A stretch of 9,943 bases of DNA from an uncultured Thermomicrobiales bacterium (GTDB lineage: Bacteria; Chloroflexota; Chloroflexia; Thermomicrobiales; UBA6265), in assembly GCA_902806375.1 (NCBI GenBank), contig CADCWK010000054.1:1-9943 (forward strand), written 5' to 3'. The first letter of the stretch is position 1; every line of letters starts with the position of its first letter. The notes under the pieces were generated by a model that was given only the letters and a program-made list of their open reading frames with translations, was not told where the DNA came from and searched no databases. Made by a program: the position numbers and the translations under genes. Below, piece by piece: positions 1 to 6,449 of the stretch.

Positions 1-1
1 C

Positions 2-640
2 CGCCGCGGCGTCACCGTCAGCCGGTCCAGAGCGGCGACGACCCTCGGGCTGGCGATCACGCCGGCCGGGATCGTCGTCGGGTTGAACGCGACGCTGCCG
101 GGGTACGCCGACTGGCCGGGCGGCCGGATCCGGCTGCGGCGGGACGACGGGCAAGTCTCCCGAGCCGAGTTCAAGCTGGAGGAACTCCTGGCGCTCGAGG
201 TGGTCGCCCTGCCGGAGAAGGGGGTGGCGGTCGACCTGGGTGCGGCACCGGGCGGCTGGACGCGGGTGCTGCGCCGGGCCGGGCTGCGGGTGATCGCCGT
301 CGACCCCGGCGCCCTGGACGAGCGGCTGGCCGGCGACCCGGAGATCACGCACATCCCCCAGACGGCCCGGCCATTCCTCGCCCGGAACGCGGACCCGTTC
401 GACCTCGTCGTCAACGACATGCGGATGGTCCCGGCGATGTCGGTCGAACTGATGCTGGCCGCTAGCCGCCACCTCGTCCCCGGCGGGCTCGGGGTCATGT
501 CGCTGAAGCTGACACCCCTCCACGCCAACGACACCGTCCAGCGGGCGCTGGCGGACCTGCGGCGGGCCTATGACATCGTCTTCGCCCGCCAGCTCTACCA
601 CAACCGCAACGAGGCCACGGTCGTCGTCCGGCGCCGCTGA
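2..640 (+). CDS. FtsJ/RlmM-like SAM-dependent 2'-O-methyltransferase (5' partial)
   Basis: Class I SAM-dependent methyltransferase of the RrmJ/FtsJ fold, probably acting on the 2'-hydroxyl of an rRNA nucleotide in the cytoplasm. Numbering from the TTG at 83, the SAM-binding motif I is VDLGAAPGGW (residues 50-59). The K-D-K-E catalytic tetrad of FtsJ-like enzymes is complete: K31 in SRAEFKL, D112 in VVNDM, K142 in MSLKL and E177 in NRNEATVVV. The reading frame is open upstream to the window edge, and the residues before the TTG (LGLAITPAGIVVGLN) look like the lead-in seen in family members with a short N-terminal domain. I therefore treat the gene as truncated by the window rather than starting at 83. 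The stop is TGA at 638-640. The exact rRNA target is not readable from sequence; RlmM (23S C2498) is the closest named relative, but E. coli RlmM is much longer. Confidence 0.85.
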   Translation, partial: RRGVTVSRSRAATTLGLAITPAGIVVGLNATLPGYADWPGGRIRLRRDDGQVSRAEFKLEELLALEVVALPEKGVAVDLGAAPGGWTRVLRRAGLRVIAVDPGALDERLAGDPEITHIPQTARPFLARNADPFDLVVNDMRMVPAMSVELMLAASRHLVPGGLGVMSLKLTPLHANDTVQRALADLRRAYDIVFARQLYHNRNEATVVVRRR

Positions 641-686
641 GGTCGCTTCGTCTGGCCGTGATCGGGTGCGAGGAATCGGTTCAGAG

Positions 687-711
687 GTCAGGGAGCGACT
701 CGGTGGCGAGG
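687..711 (+). repeat. 25-bp direct repeat, copy 1
   Basis: Begins GTCAGGGAGCGACTCGG and matches the copy at 793-817 in 24 of 25 positions (one T/C difference). The two copies start 106 bp apart. The flank just upstream of each also shares an ATCGGT element. Such pairs in a gene-poor gap suggest a dispersed intergenic repeat family, but only two copies are visible here. Confidence 0.7.
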
Positions 712-792
712 CGTCGGGGTACGCCGTGGTCCCCATGGATCAGGCTGCCGACGATTCCAGACCATGATGGGAATCACGGAAGGAGATCGGTA

Positions 793-817
793 GTCAGGGA
801 GCGACTCGGCGGCGAGG
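793..817 (+). repeat. 25-bp direct repeat, copy 2
   Basis: Second copy of the repeat at 687-711, same orientation, differing by one transition near its 3' end. It is followed directly by a pyrimidine/purine-skewed tract (CCCCTCCCTCAGCGGAGCGA) like those often seen in intergenic repeats of GC-rich bacteria. Confidence 0.7.
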
Positions 818-894
818 TGCTGACCCCTCCCTCAGCGGAGCGAGACCCCTCCCCGGTCCCGTCGACCGCTCATTCCAGCTGCGCTGACCCTCGT

Positions 895-927
895 CGGTCT
901 CGGTCTCGGTCTCGGTCCCGGTCCCGG
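895..927 (+). repeat. Hexamer microsatellite (CGGTCY)n
   Basis: Five tandem hexamers, three CGGTCT followed by two CGGTCC, ending in CGG. It lies in noncoding DNA and could be length-variable by replication slippage. No gene start is close enough for an obvious phase-variation role. Confidence 0.8.
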
Positions 928-990
928 AGAGGGGCTTCGGTGGCGCACGCGCCGAATCTCCTCCGCGAACCCTAGAGAGCATCGGGATCA

Positions 991-1025
991 GGGACGATTC
1001 TGAGGACACCTCGTTGGATCGTCCC
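991..1025 (+). other. Stem-loop in the gap upstream of ada
   Basis: GGGACGAT (991-998) pairs with ATCGTCCC (1018-1025) as a perfect 8-bp outer stem. An inner stem GAGG/CCTC with an ACA loop lies at 1002-1012. No T-tract follows on either strand, so an intrinsic terminator is not well supported. It may be a repeat-associated hairpin or part of an unrecognised structured RNA. Confidence 0.4.
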
Positions 1026-1065
1026 TTCGATACTGCAGGATGCGGGCAGGAACTTTCCTCTGCGG

Positions 1066-1080
1066 GCAGCGAAGCGCGAC
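1066..1080 (+). repeat. 15-bp direct repeat, copy 1 (GCAGCGAAGCGCGAC)
   Basis: Identical to 1115-1129. Both copies are followed, after a short interval, by a GGTGAGCCG or GGGAGCCGG-like segment, so the true repeat unit may be longer and diverged. A hairpin (1093-1109) sits between the copies. Confidence 0.6.
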
Positions 1081-1092
1081 CGGTGAGCCGAC

Positions 1093-1109
1093 CACCGCTG
1101 TCAGCGGTG
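1093..1109 (+). other. 7-bp stem hairpin between the 15-bp repeats
   Basis: CACCGCT pairs with AGCGGTG around a GTC loop. It is flanked on both sides by the identical 15-bp repeat, giving a repeat-hairpin-repeat arrangement. No T-tract follows. Confidence 0.4.
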
Positions 1110-1114
1110 AGAGC

Positions 1115-1129
1115 GCAGCGAAGCGCGAC
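1115..1129 (+). repeat. 15-bp direct repeat, copy 2
   Basis: Exact second copy of 1066-1080, same orientation, starting 49 bp downstream of the first. Followed by a purine-rich GAGAGGGGCCGGGGGAG tract; a related GGAGAGGGGC string occurs at about 925-934 after the microsatellite. Confidence 0.6.
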
Positions 1130-1253
1130 TGGGAGCCGGAGAGGGGCCGGGGGAGCGGTCTGCTCGCTGCCAGCACGTTCCGGGTGGGACCGAGCATGTC
1201 CAGCCGGACTCCGTATCGGTCACGTCGCGACTTCCGGCCCATCTGATCCATCA

Positions 1254-1304
1254 GACATCCATGTCCGAAAACCGCCAGACATCGGGGTCCGGCGAGCGCA
1301 TACT
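1254..1304 (+). promoter_or_regulatory. Candidate ada operon promoter/operator
   Basis: A 12-bp inverted repeat GACATCCATGTC (1254-1265) lies about 45 bp before the ada ATG. The octamer CAGACATC occurs at 1252-1259 and again at 1276-1283, so one half-site is repeated 24 bp downstream. A CATACT hexamer at 1299-1304 could be a -10 box; transcription would then start at or very near the ATG at 1311, which fits the absence of a clear ribosome binding site. GAGCGCA at 1294-1300 recalls part of the E. coli Ada box (AAAGCGCA), but the match is short. Ada-family proteins usually autoregulate, so an operator here is expected; the site itself is inference. Confidence 0.3.
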
Positions 1305-1310
1305 GGCGGC

Positions 1311-2777
1311 ATGGAGCAGACGACAGACACCTACTACCGCGCCTGGCTGACCCGGGATGCCCGCTTCGACGGGCGGGTCTTCGCCGGGGTCCGGACGACC
1401 GGGATCTACTGCCGCCCGGTCTGCCCGGCCCGCATGCCGAGGCGGGAGAACATGACCTTCTTCCCGACGGCCGCCGCGGCCGCCGAGGCGGGCTTCCGGC
1501 CCTGCCTGCGCTGCCGCCCGGAGGCGGCGCCGGACTTCGCCGGCTGGCGGGGGGCCTCGCCGGTCGTCCACCGGGCGCTGGCCCTGATCGAGGAGGGCTG
1601 GCTGGAGGAGGGCGACATCGACGGGCTGGCCGGGCAGGTCGGGGTCAGTGGCCGGCAACTCCGCCGCCTGTTCCGGGAACACCTCGGTGCGACCCCGGTG
1701 ACGGTCGCCCAGACGCGCCGGGTACTGCTGGCCCGGCAGCTGATCCACGAGACGTCGCTGTCGATGGCTGATGTGGCGATGGCCTCTGGTTTCGGCAGCG
1801 TCCGGCGCTTCAACGAGACATTCCACCAGTTGTTCGACCGTCCGCCCCACGACCTGCGCCGGCAGCGGTCGGCCAGCGCGGCGATCGGCAGCGGGATCGC
1901 GATCCGGCTCCCCTATCGCCCGCCCTACGACTGGGACGCGATGCTTGCCACCCTGGCCAGGACAGCCATTGCCGGGGTCGAGCGGATCGCCGATGGCGAG
2001 TACGCCCGGACGGTCCGGATCGGTGACCACGCGGGCTGGGTGAGGGTCGGACCCGGCATGGGTGACCGGCTCGCCCTGACCGTCCACTTCCCCGACCTGG
2101 GCGCCCTGCCCCGGATCATCGGGCGGGTGCGGCGGCGCTTCGACCTGTCGGCCGACCCGGTCGCGATCGCCAGCCAGCTCGGCGAGGACTCGCTGCTGGC
2201 CCCTATGGTCGCCGCCCGGCCCGGTCTGCGAGTCCCGGGTATCTGGGACGGCTTCGAGGAGGCCGTCCGCGCCCTGACCGGAAACGACTCCGACCTCCTC
2301 GCCGGGATCGCCGAGACCTACGGCTGGCCGCTGGATGATGTGGCCGTCCGGGCGGCTGGACTGAGCCGGACCTTTCCCGAACCGGGCGACCTCGCCGGGA
2401 TGGACACCGGGAACGACCGGACGGTTCCCGGCTGGATCGCGACACCGATCGCTGGGCTCGCGGCAGCGGTCGCTGGCGAGCCGACCCTGCTCGCCCAGCA
2501 CCGTGACCCGGCTGCGACCCGCGTCCGGCTGCGGGCGATCGGCGGGATCGACGAGCGACTTGCGGACGGGATCGTTTCCCGTGTCCTGGAGGGGTACGAT
2601 GCGATCCCGCTCGATCGCTGGTGCGCCCCGCGTGGTGACCCGTCCGTGCCACTGGCTGACCTGTCCCGGGACTGGAGCCCCTGGCGGGCCTACGGCTTCG
2701 CCCACCTGCTCGTCGATCGATACCCCACCGAGCGATCCATCGTCTCATCGTCCGAGGAGACCAGCCATGTCAACTGA
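1311..2777 (+). CDS. ada: Ada-AlkA fusion: methyl-phosphotriester sensor, AraC-type regulator and divergent 3-methyladenine glycosylase
   Basis: A 488-residue three-part protein of the adaptive response to alkylating agents. Residues 1-75 are the Ada zinc domain: C34, C38, C65 and C68 match the E. coli Ada cysteines, with C34 (IYCRPVC) the expected acceptor of methyl groups from DNA phosphotriesters. Residues about 85-185 are an AraC-type helix-turn-helix pair (DIDGLAGQVGVSGRQLRRLFRE, then ADVAMASGFGSVRRFNETF). Residues about 197-300 resemble the AlkA N-terminal domain. The rest aligns with an HhH-GPD glycosylase up to GLRVPGIWDGFEEAVRAL, but the usual GQQVS-type motif is replaced by GNDSD (324-328), the hairpin GIG reads GGIDER (411-416), and the catalytic Asp is at best D435 in AIPLDRW. 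I chose ATG 1311 because it matches the family N terminus; the open frame continues upstream without protein-like content. The 3' end overlaps ogt by 11 bp. Sensor and regulator functions look intact; glycosylase activity is doubtful. Confidence 0.9.
   Translation: MEQTTDTYYRAWLTRDARFDGRVFAGVRTTGIYCRPVCPARMPRRENMTFFPTAAAAAEAGFRPCLRCRPEAAPDFAGWRGASPVVHRALALIEEGWLEEGDIDGLAGQVGVSGRQLRRLFREHLGATPVTVAQTRRVLLARQLIHETSLSMADVAMASGFGSVRRFNETFHQLFDRPPHDLRRQRSASAAIGSGIAIRLPYRPPYDWDAMLATLARTAIAGVERIADGEYARTVRIGDHAGWVRVGPGMGDRLALTVHFPDLGALPRIIGRVRRRFDLSADPVAIASQLGEDSLLAPMVAARPGLRVPGIWDGFEEAVRALTGNDSDLLAGIAETYGWPLDDVAVRAAGLSRTFPEPGDLAGMDTGNDRTVPGWIATPIAGLAAAVAGEPTLLAQHRDPAATRVRLRAIGGIDERLADGIVSRVLEGYDAIPLDRWCAPRGDPSVPLADLSRDWSPWRAYGFAHLLVDRYPTERSIVSSSEETSHVN
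2754..2759 (+). promoter_or_regulatory. Ribosome binding site of ogt (GAGGAG)
   Basis: GAGGAG inside the last codons of ada, 7 nt before the ATG at 2767. It decides the ogt start against in-frame positions farther upstream and supports translational coupling with ada. Confidence 0.75.
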
Positions 2778-3345
2778 GACGCCCGCCACCTACGCCATGC
2801 CCACCCACCTGACCATCGCCCGGTTCCCGTCCCCGGTCGGCCCGCTCCTGATCGCGACCGATGAGCACCAGGTCCTGCGGGCGCTCGTCTTCGGCGATGA
2901 GATGGAGGCGCTGACGGCACGGCTCCGCCGCGATTACGGCGCCGTCGGCATCGAGCCGGGATCGCTCCCGGAAGCGACCCATGCCGCCCTGAGCGCCTAC
3001 TTCGCCGGCGATCATGCGGCACTGGTCGGCATCCCGACCGCCACCGCCGGGACGCCCTTCCAGCGGGCGGTCTGGGACGCCCTGAGCCGGATCCCGAGCG
3101 GACAGACGGTCAGCTATCTCGACGTCGCGACGCGGATCGGGAAGCCGAAGGCCGTCCGGGCGGTCGGGATGGCCAACGGTGCCAACCCGATCGGGATCGT
3201 CGTGCCCTGCCACCGGGTGATCGGTGCCAGCGGCACCCTGACCGGGTTCAGTGGTGGCATCGAGCGCAAGCGGTGGTTGCTCGCCCATGAGGGCGTGGCG
3301 ATCCCCAGGACACTGGCGTTGGTCCCCCCGGCCGGGGTCTCATGA
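2767..3345 (+). CDS. ogt: Methylated-DNA--[protein]-cysteine S-methyltransferase (O6-alkylguanine-DNA alkyltransferase)
   Basis: A 192-residue suicide repair enzyme (EC 2.1.1.63) that transfers the alkyl group from O6-alkylguanine, and more weakly O4-alkylthymine, to its own cysteine. The active-site motif PCHRV is present with C148, preceded by the helix-turn-helix/arginine-finger segment (GKPKAVRAVGMANGANPIGI, 125-144) and by PFQRAVWDALSRIPSGQTVSY (97-117). The GFSGG turn and the KRWLLAHEG tail of the family follow. The N-terminal domain (about 15-90) is of the usual length for Ogt/Ada-C proteins. ATG 2767 is chosen for its GAGGAG site. It overlaps ada by 11 bp upstream and the next gene by ATGA downstream, so the three genes form one transcription and translation unit. 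In E. coli Ada, this function is fused to the sensor; here it is a separate polypeptide. Confidence 0.95.
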   Translation: MSTETPATYAMPTHLTIARFPSPVGPLLIATDEHQVLRALVFGDEMEALTARLRRDYGAVGIEPGSLPEATHAALSAYFAGDHAALVGIPTATAGTPFQRAVWDALSRIPSGQTVSYLDVATRIGKPKAVRAVGMANGANPIGIVVPCHRVIGASGTLTGFSGGIERKRWLLAHEGVAIPRTLALVPPAGVS

Positions 3346-4271
3346 CCGGGTCGACGGCGCCCCAGCGGATCCTGCCCCAGTTCATTGCCCTCTCGGTGAT
3401 CTGGGGAGCGAGTTTCCTGTTCATCAAGGTGGCGCTGGACGGGTTGTCCCCGGCCCAGATCGTCGTCGGCCGGCTCGTCCTGGGCGCGATGGTCCTGATC
3501 GCCATCCTGGTCTGGACCCGGCAGCGGTTGCCGTCCGACCCGGGGGTCTGGGGACACCTGGCCGTCGTGGCGGCGCTGCAGTGCGTCCCGTTCCTCCTCT
3601 TCGCCTGGGCGACGGGGCAGATCTCCTCGGGGTTGGCGAGTATCTACAACGCCACGGTCCCGCTGTTGACGATGGTCGTCGGTCTCGCCCTCCTCCCCGA
3701 GGAGCACCTGACCCGGCCCCGGCTGGTCGGCCTGCTCATCGGGCTCGGTGGTGTCGGGGTCATCTTCGGGGTGTGGGATGCTCCCGAGGCGAGCGGGCTC
3801 CTGGCCCAGCTGGCCTGCCTGGTGGCGACGGTCGGGTACGGGTTCGCCTTCGTCTACCTGCGGCGCTACATCACGCCCAGGGGGCTCGGCGCGATCCCGC
3901 TCGCCACGGTGCAGATCGGCCTCGGCGCGGTCATGATGCTGGCCGTCACGCCACTGATCGCCACCGAGCCGATCGAGCTCGACCTGGCGATCATCGCGAG
4001 CATGGTGGCGCTCGGGGCCGGGGGGACCGGCCTCGCCTACATCTGGAACACCAACATCGTTGCCGGGTGGGGCGCCACCAACGCCTCGACGGTCACCTAC
4101 TTGATCCCCGTCGTGGGGGTCACCCTGGGGATCGTCGTCCTCGGCGAGACGCTGAGCTGGAACCAGCCGGTCGGCGCCCTGATCGTCGTCCTCGGGATCG
4201 TCATCAGCCAGGACCGCCTGACCCTCTCCGGCTCAGCCGGGTGGGCCAGCCGTGTCCGGCAGCGGACCTGA
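3342..4271 (+). CDS. EamA/DMT-superfamily permease (first of two)
   Basis: A 309-residue inner-membrane protein with two EamA repeats of five helices each (about 12-143 and 153-290), the ten-helix plan of drug/metabolite transporters. The hallmark WGASFLFIKV at the end of helix 1 (21-30) and the second-repeat GLAYIWN and LIPVVGVTLGIVVLGE segments (231-236, 254-269) are typical. The substrate cannot be read from sequence; members export amino acids, nucleosides, antiseptics or other metabolites. The ATG overlaps the ogt stop in an ATGA, and no separate promoter or strong SD is visible, so its expression should follow ada-ogt. The C-terminal tail (291-309) is short and basic. A related gene follows 210 bp downstream. 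Whether it has any role in alkylation tolerance is unknown; operon position is the only hint. Confidence 0.9.
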   Translation: MTGSTAPQRILPQFIALSVIWGASFLFIKVALDGLSPAQIVVGRLVLGAMVLIAILVWTRQRLPSDPGVWGHLAVVAALQCVPFLLFAWATGQISSGLASIYNATVPLLTMVVGLALLPEEHLTRPRLVGLLIGLGGVGVIFGVWDAPEASGLLAQLACLVATVGYGFAFVYLRRYITPRGLGAIPLATVQIGLGAVMMLAVTPLIATEPIELDLAIIASMVALGAGGTGLAYIWNTNIVAGWGATNASTVTYLIPVVGVTLGIVVLGETLSWNQPVGALIVVLGIVISQDRLTLSGSAGWASRVRQRT

Positions 4272-4340
4272 ACGCGGATCCAGCGTCGTCTCGACGTCGC
4301 CCTGCCGGCCACCGGATGGAGGTATCGACCCTGACTCCCG

Positions 4341-4357
4341 CCGGTCTCGTCGACCGG
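4341..4357 (+). other. Short hairpin between the two permease genes
   Basis: CCGGTC and GACCGG pair perfectly around a TCGTC loop, 69 bp after the first permease stop. It lacks a T-tract, so it is at best a weak or Rho-assisted terminator. The remaining 210-bp gap shows no gene. Confidence 0.25.
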
Positions 4358-4481
4358 GCCGCGGCGGCTGGCGCCCACGGCGTGAGGGACCGGGGCTGGT
4401 GACGCCGGGATGTCCTCGGGAATACTGATCCGGCGGGGACGCCGTCGTCGCGAGCACTACCGTGGGCAGGGATGGAGCCAG

Positions 4482-5423
4482 ATGCGTCCAGTCGATATCG
4501 CCGGTCTGTTCGCGCTGGGGGCGCTCTGGGGCGCCTCCTTCCTGTTCATGCGGGTGGCGGCGCCGGAGTTCAACCCGGTCCCCGTCGCCGACATCCGTGT
4601 GGTCATCGGCGGGCTCCTGCTCCTGCTGGTCGCGGTCCCGCAGCGGGTCCGGTTCGAGGTCCGGGCGATGTGGCGGCCGTACCTGGTCCTCGGGCTGATG
4701 AACACGGCGGTGCCGTTCGCGCTGATCTCGGCGGCGGCCACCCAGCTGCCGGCGTCGATCTCGTCGATCCTGATCGCGACGACCCCGATCTTCGCCGCGC
4801 TGGTCGGCTGGGTCTGGCTGCGCGACCCGCTGACGGGGCGACAGATCGTCGGTGTCCTGCTCGGGCTGGTCGGGGTCGTCCTGCTGGTCGGCTGGACCCC
4901 GCTGGGATTCTCGGTGCCGGTCGTCCTCTCGATCGTGGCGGTGATCGGGGCGGCGCTCTGTTACGGGGTGGGCACCCACTACTCGGCCCGAATGCTCCGG
5001 CGCAAGGCCGGCCTCGCCATCCCGGTCATTCAGCAGTTCGCGGCGGCGGCCCTGCTGCTCCCGCTGGCGCTGGCGAGCGTCCCCGCCACCCGGCCGAGTG
5101 ACGAGGCGACCCTGTCAGTCCTCGCGCTCGGTCTGTTCTCGACGGGGCTGGCCTACCTGCTGTTCTTCCGGCTGATGCGGCGGATCGGGCCGTTCCGGGC
5201 CAACATCGCCACCTACTTCACCCCGGCGTTCGGCGTGCTCTGGGGCGCGCTGCTGCTCGACGAGCGCCTCTCGGCCGGGACGTTCGTCGGCCTCGCCATC
5301 ATCCTGGTCTCGGCCGTGATGATGGGTAACCTGCGACTCAGCCCCAGCCGCGGCCGGCGGGCATCCCGGGCCGGGCTGGTCCCGGTCGTCGATCCGGTCG
5401 TCAATCAGCCGCCACGTCCCTGA
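4482..5423 (+). CDS. EamA/DMT-superfamily permease (second of two)
   Basis: A 313-residue membrane protein with two EamA repeats (about 5-138 and 145-283) and some ten hydrophobic segments. It carries the same WGASFLFMRV signature (16-25) as its upstream neighbour, the central AAATQLPASISSILIATTPIF stretch (84-104) of the first repeat, and TYFTPAFGVLWGALLLDE (244-261) in the second. I start it at ATG 4482, with GGAG 4 nt and AGGGA 9 nt upstream, because the protein then begins right at helix 1. An in-frame ATG at 4410 would add 24 very basic residues and has no clear SD. The basic C-terminal tail (284-313) should lie in the cytoplasm by the positive-inside rule. It diverges considerably from the first permease, so it is not a recent tandem duplicate. 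Substrate unknown. Confidence 0.88.
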   Translation: MRPVDIAGLFALGALWGASFLFMRVAAPEFNPVPVADIRVVIGGLLLLLVAVPQRVRFEVRAMWRPYLVLGLMNTAVPFALISAAATQLPASISSILIATTPIFAALVGWVWLRDPLTGRQIVGVLLGLVGVVLLVGWTPLGFSVPVVLSIVAVIGAALCYGVGTHYSARMLRRKAGLAIPVIQQFAAAALLLPLALASVPATRPSDEATLSVLALGLFSTGLAYLLFFRLMRRIGPFRANIATYFTPAFGVLWGALLLDERLSAGTFVGLAIILVSAVMMGNLRLSPSRGRRASRAGLVPVVDPVVNQPPRP

Positions 5424-5500
5424 TGCGCGTCGCTGGGCATCTCCGTTCCCGGCGCGGGTGAGCCTCGCCCGTCGGCCCGCCTCCGCGTGGAACCCCCATG

Positions 5501-5506
5501 AAAGGA
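5501..5506 (+). promoter_or_regulatory. Ribosome binding site (AAAGGA) of the PEP-mutase-family gene
   Basis: AAAGGA ends 7 nt before ATG 5514 and fixes the start. The 90-bp gap from the preceding permease has no obvious promoter or terminator. Confidence 0.65.
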
Positions 5507-5513
5507 TCACCCC

Positions 5514-6353
5514 ATGCCACAGACTGACCTGGTGACCAGGGCCGACACGTTCCGGGCCCTCCATCTCGCCGGCGGGTTGATCCTGCCCAACGCCTGGGAT
5601 GTCGCCAGCGCCCGGATCGTCGAGGCGGCTGGCTTCCCGGCGGTCGCGACGTCGTCCGCGTCGGTCGCCTTCGCCCGCGGCTTCCGCGACGACGGGTCGA
5701 TCGGCCGCGACGCCATGCTCCGGGAGGTCGCGCTGATCGCGAGCCGCGTGTCCGTGCCGGTCTCGGCCGACGTCGAGGCCGGCTACGGTCCCACGCTCGC
5801 CGATGTCGAGGCGACCGTCGCCGGGGTGATCGCCGCCGGGGCGGTCGGGATCAACCTGGAGGACGCGATCCCCGGCGGCGCCCCGGCCCCGCTGTTCGGC
5901 CTGGAGGATGCCGCCGGGCGGGTCGCGACCGCCCGGGCGACGGCCGAGCGGCTCGGTGTGCCGATCGTCATCAACGCCCGGACCGACCCGTTCCTGCTCG
6001 CCCTCGGCGACAGCGACGAGGAGCGGCTGGCGATCGCGGTCGAGCGCGGACGGGCGTATCTCGCGGCCGGTGCCGACATCGTCTTCGTCCCGGGTGTCCG
6101 GGACCCGGCGCTGGTGCGCCGGCTGGCCGACGGGATCGGTGGTCCGCTCAGTCTGATGGTCGGCCCCGGCGCCCCGCCCGCCGCCGAGCTGTTCGCGGCC
6201 GGCGCCAGGCGGATCAGCCTCGGGCCGCACACGATGCTGGCCGCGCTCGGGACGCTCCGGGCCATCGCCGGCGAGGCCCGCCGGTCCGGGACGTGGACGG
6301 AACTGGGTCGGCAGCATATTCCGTTCGGCGAGGTCGAATCCCTGATGGGGTGA
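5514..6353 (+). CDS. Isocitrate lyase/phosphoenolpyruvate mutase superfamily enzyme, substrate unknown
   Basis: A 279-residue TIM-barrel protein of the ICL/PEP mutase superfamily (COG2513-like). The N-terminal LILPNAWDVASARIVEAAGF (22-41) is characteristic of this subgroup. Metal and oxyanion positions are visible: D86 and E88 in SADVEAGYG, E116 and D117 in GINLEDA, and R156 in NARTD. The methylisocitrate/isocitrate lyase signature KKCGH/KRCGH is absent, and so is the EDK..PK..S loop of true PEP mutases: after ED the chain reads AIPGGAPAPLFG. It is therefore neither a standard PrpB/AceA nor a phosphonate-forming mutase, and probably cleaves or forms a C-C bond next to a 2-oxo or carboxylate group, or acts on an oxaloacetate-like substrate. 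Length is normal. No phosphonate, propionate or glyoxylate genes are nearby to narrow the role. Confidence 0.85.
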   Translation: MPQTDLVTRADTFRALHLAGGLILPNAWDVASARIVEAAGFPAVATSSASVAFARGFRDDGSIGRDAMLREVALIASRVSVPVSADVEAGYGPTLADVEATVAGVIAAGAVGINLEDAIPGGAPAPLFGLEDAAGRVATARATAERLGVPIVINARTDPFLLALGDSDEERLAIAVERGRAYLAAGADIVFVPGVRDPALVRRLADGIGGPLSLMVGPGAPPAAELFAAGARRISLGPHTMLAALGTLRAIAGEARRSGTWTELGRQHIPFGEVESLMG

Positions 6354-6449
6354 CCCGGGAAGCATGATCAGGCCGGTCGTACCAGACGTCCATCGCTGGG
6401 CGTGGCTCTACACCTCGCGTGGATCGCGCAACCTGCGGGCGGGTCACCG

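Larger units (their letters stand above)
641..1310. other. Repeat-rich intergenic region without a convincing gene
   Basis: About 670 bp between the methyltransferase and ada. Open frames here translate to low-complexity Arg/Ser/Pro text with no recognisable domain, and several frames stay open at once, as expected of GC-rich noncoding DNA. It holds a 25-bp direct repeat, a hexamer microsatellite, two identical 15-bp copies and at least two stem-loops (entered separately). Its last 60 bp are the likely promoter/operator region of ada. An in-frame extension of ada to TTG 1014 exists but does not look like protein. Confidence 0.6.

Noticed and set aside
1294..1300. E. coli-like Ada box (GAGCGCA)
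   Set aside because: Only a short partial match to AAAGCGCA, expected by chance in GC-rich DNA; kept only as a remark in the promoter entry.
1014..1310. In-frame N-terminal extension of Ada from TTG 1014
   Set aside because: The extra 99 residues are low-complexity Arg/Ser/Pro text crossing repeats and hairpins; the family N terminus begins at ATG 1311.
641..1310. tRNA, rRNA or CRISPR array in the repeat-rich gap
   Set aside because: No T-arm GGTTCGA-type motif with matching acceptor stem, and the repeats are only two copies each without regular spacers.
1251..2705. Long open frame antisense to ada (about 480 codons)
   Set aside because: It lies fully opposite a well-recognised gene and its translation is Gly/Pro/Arg/Asp-rich with no domain, a common by-product of GC-rich codon bias.
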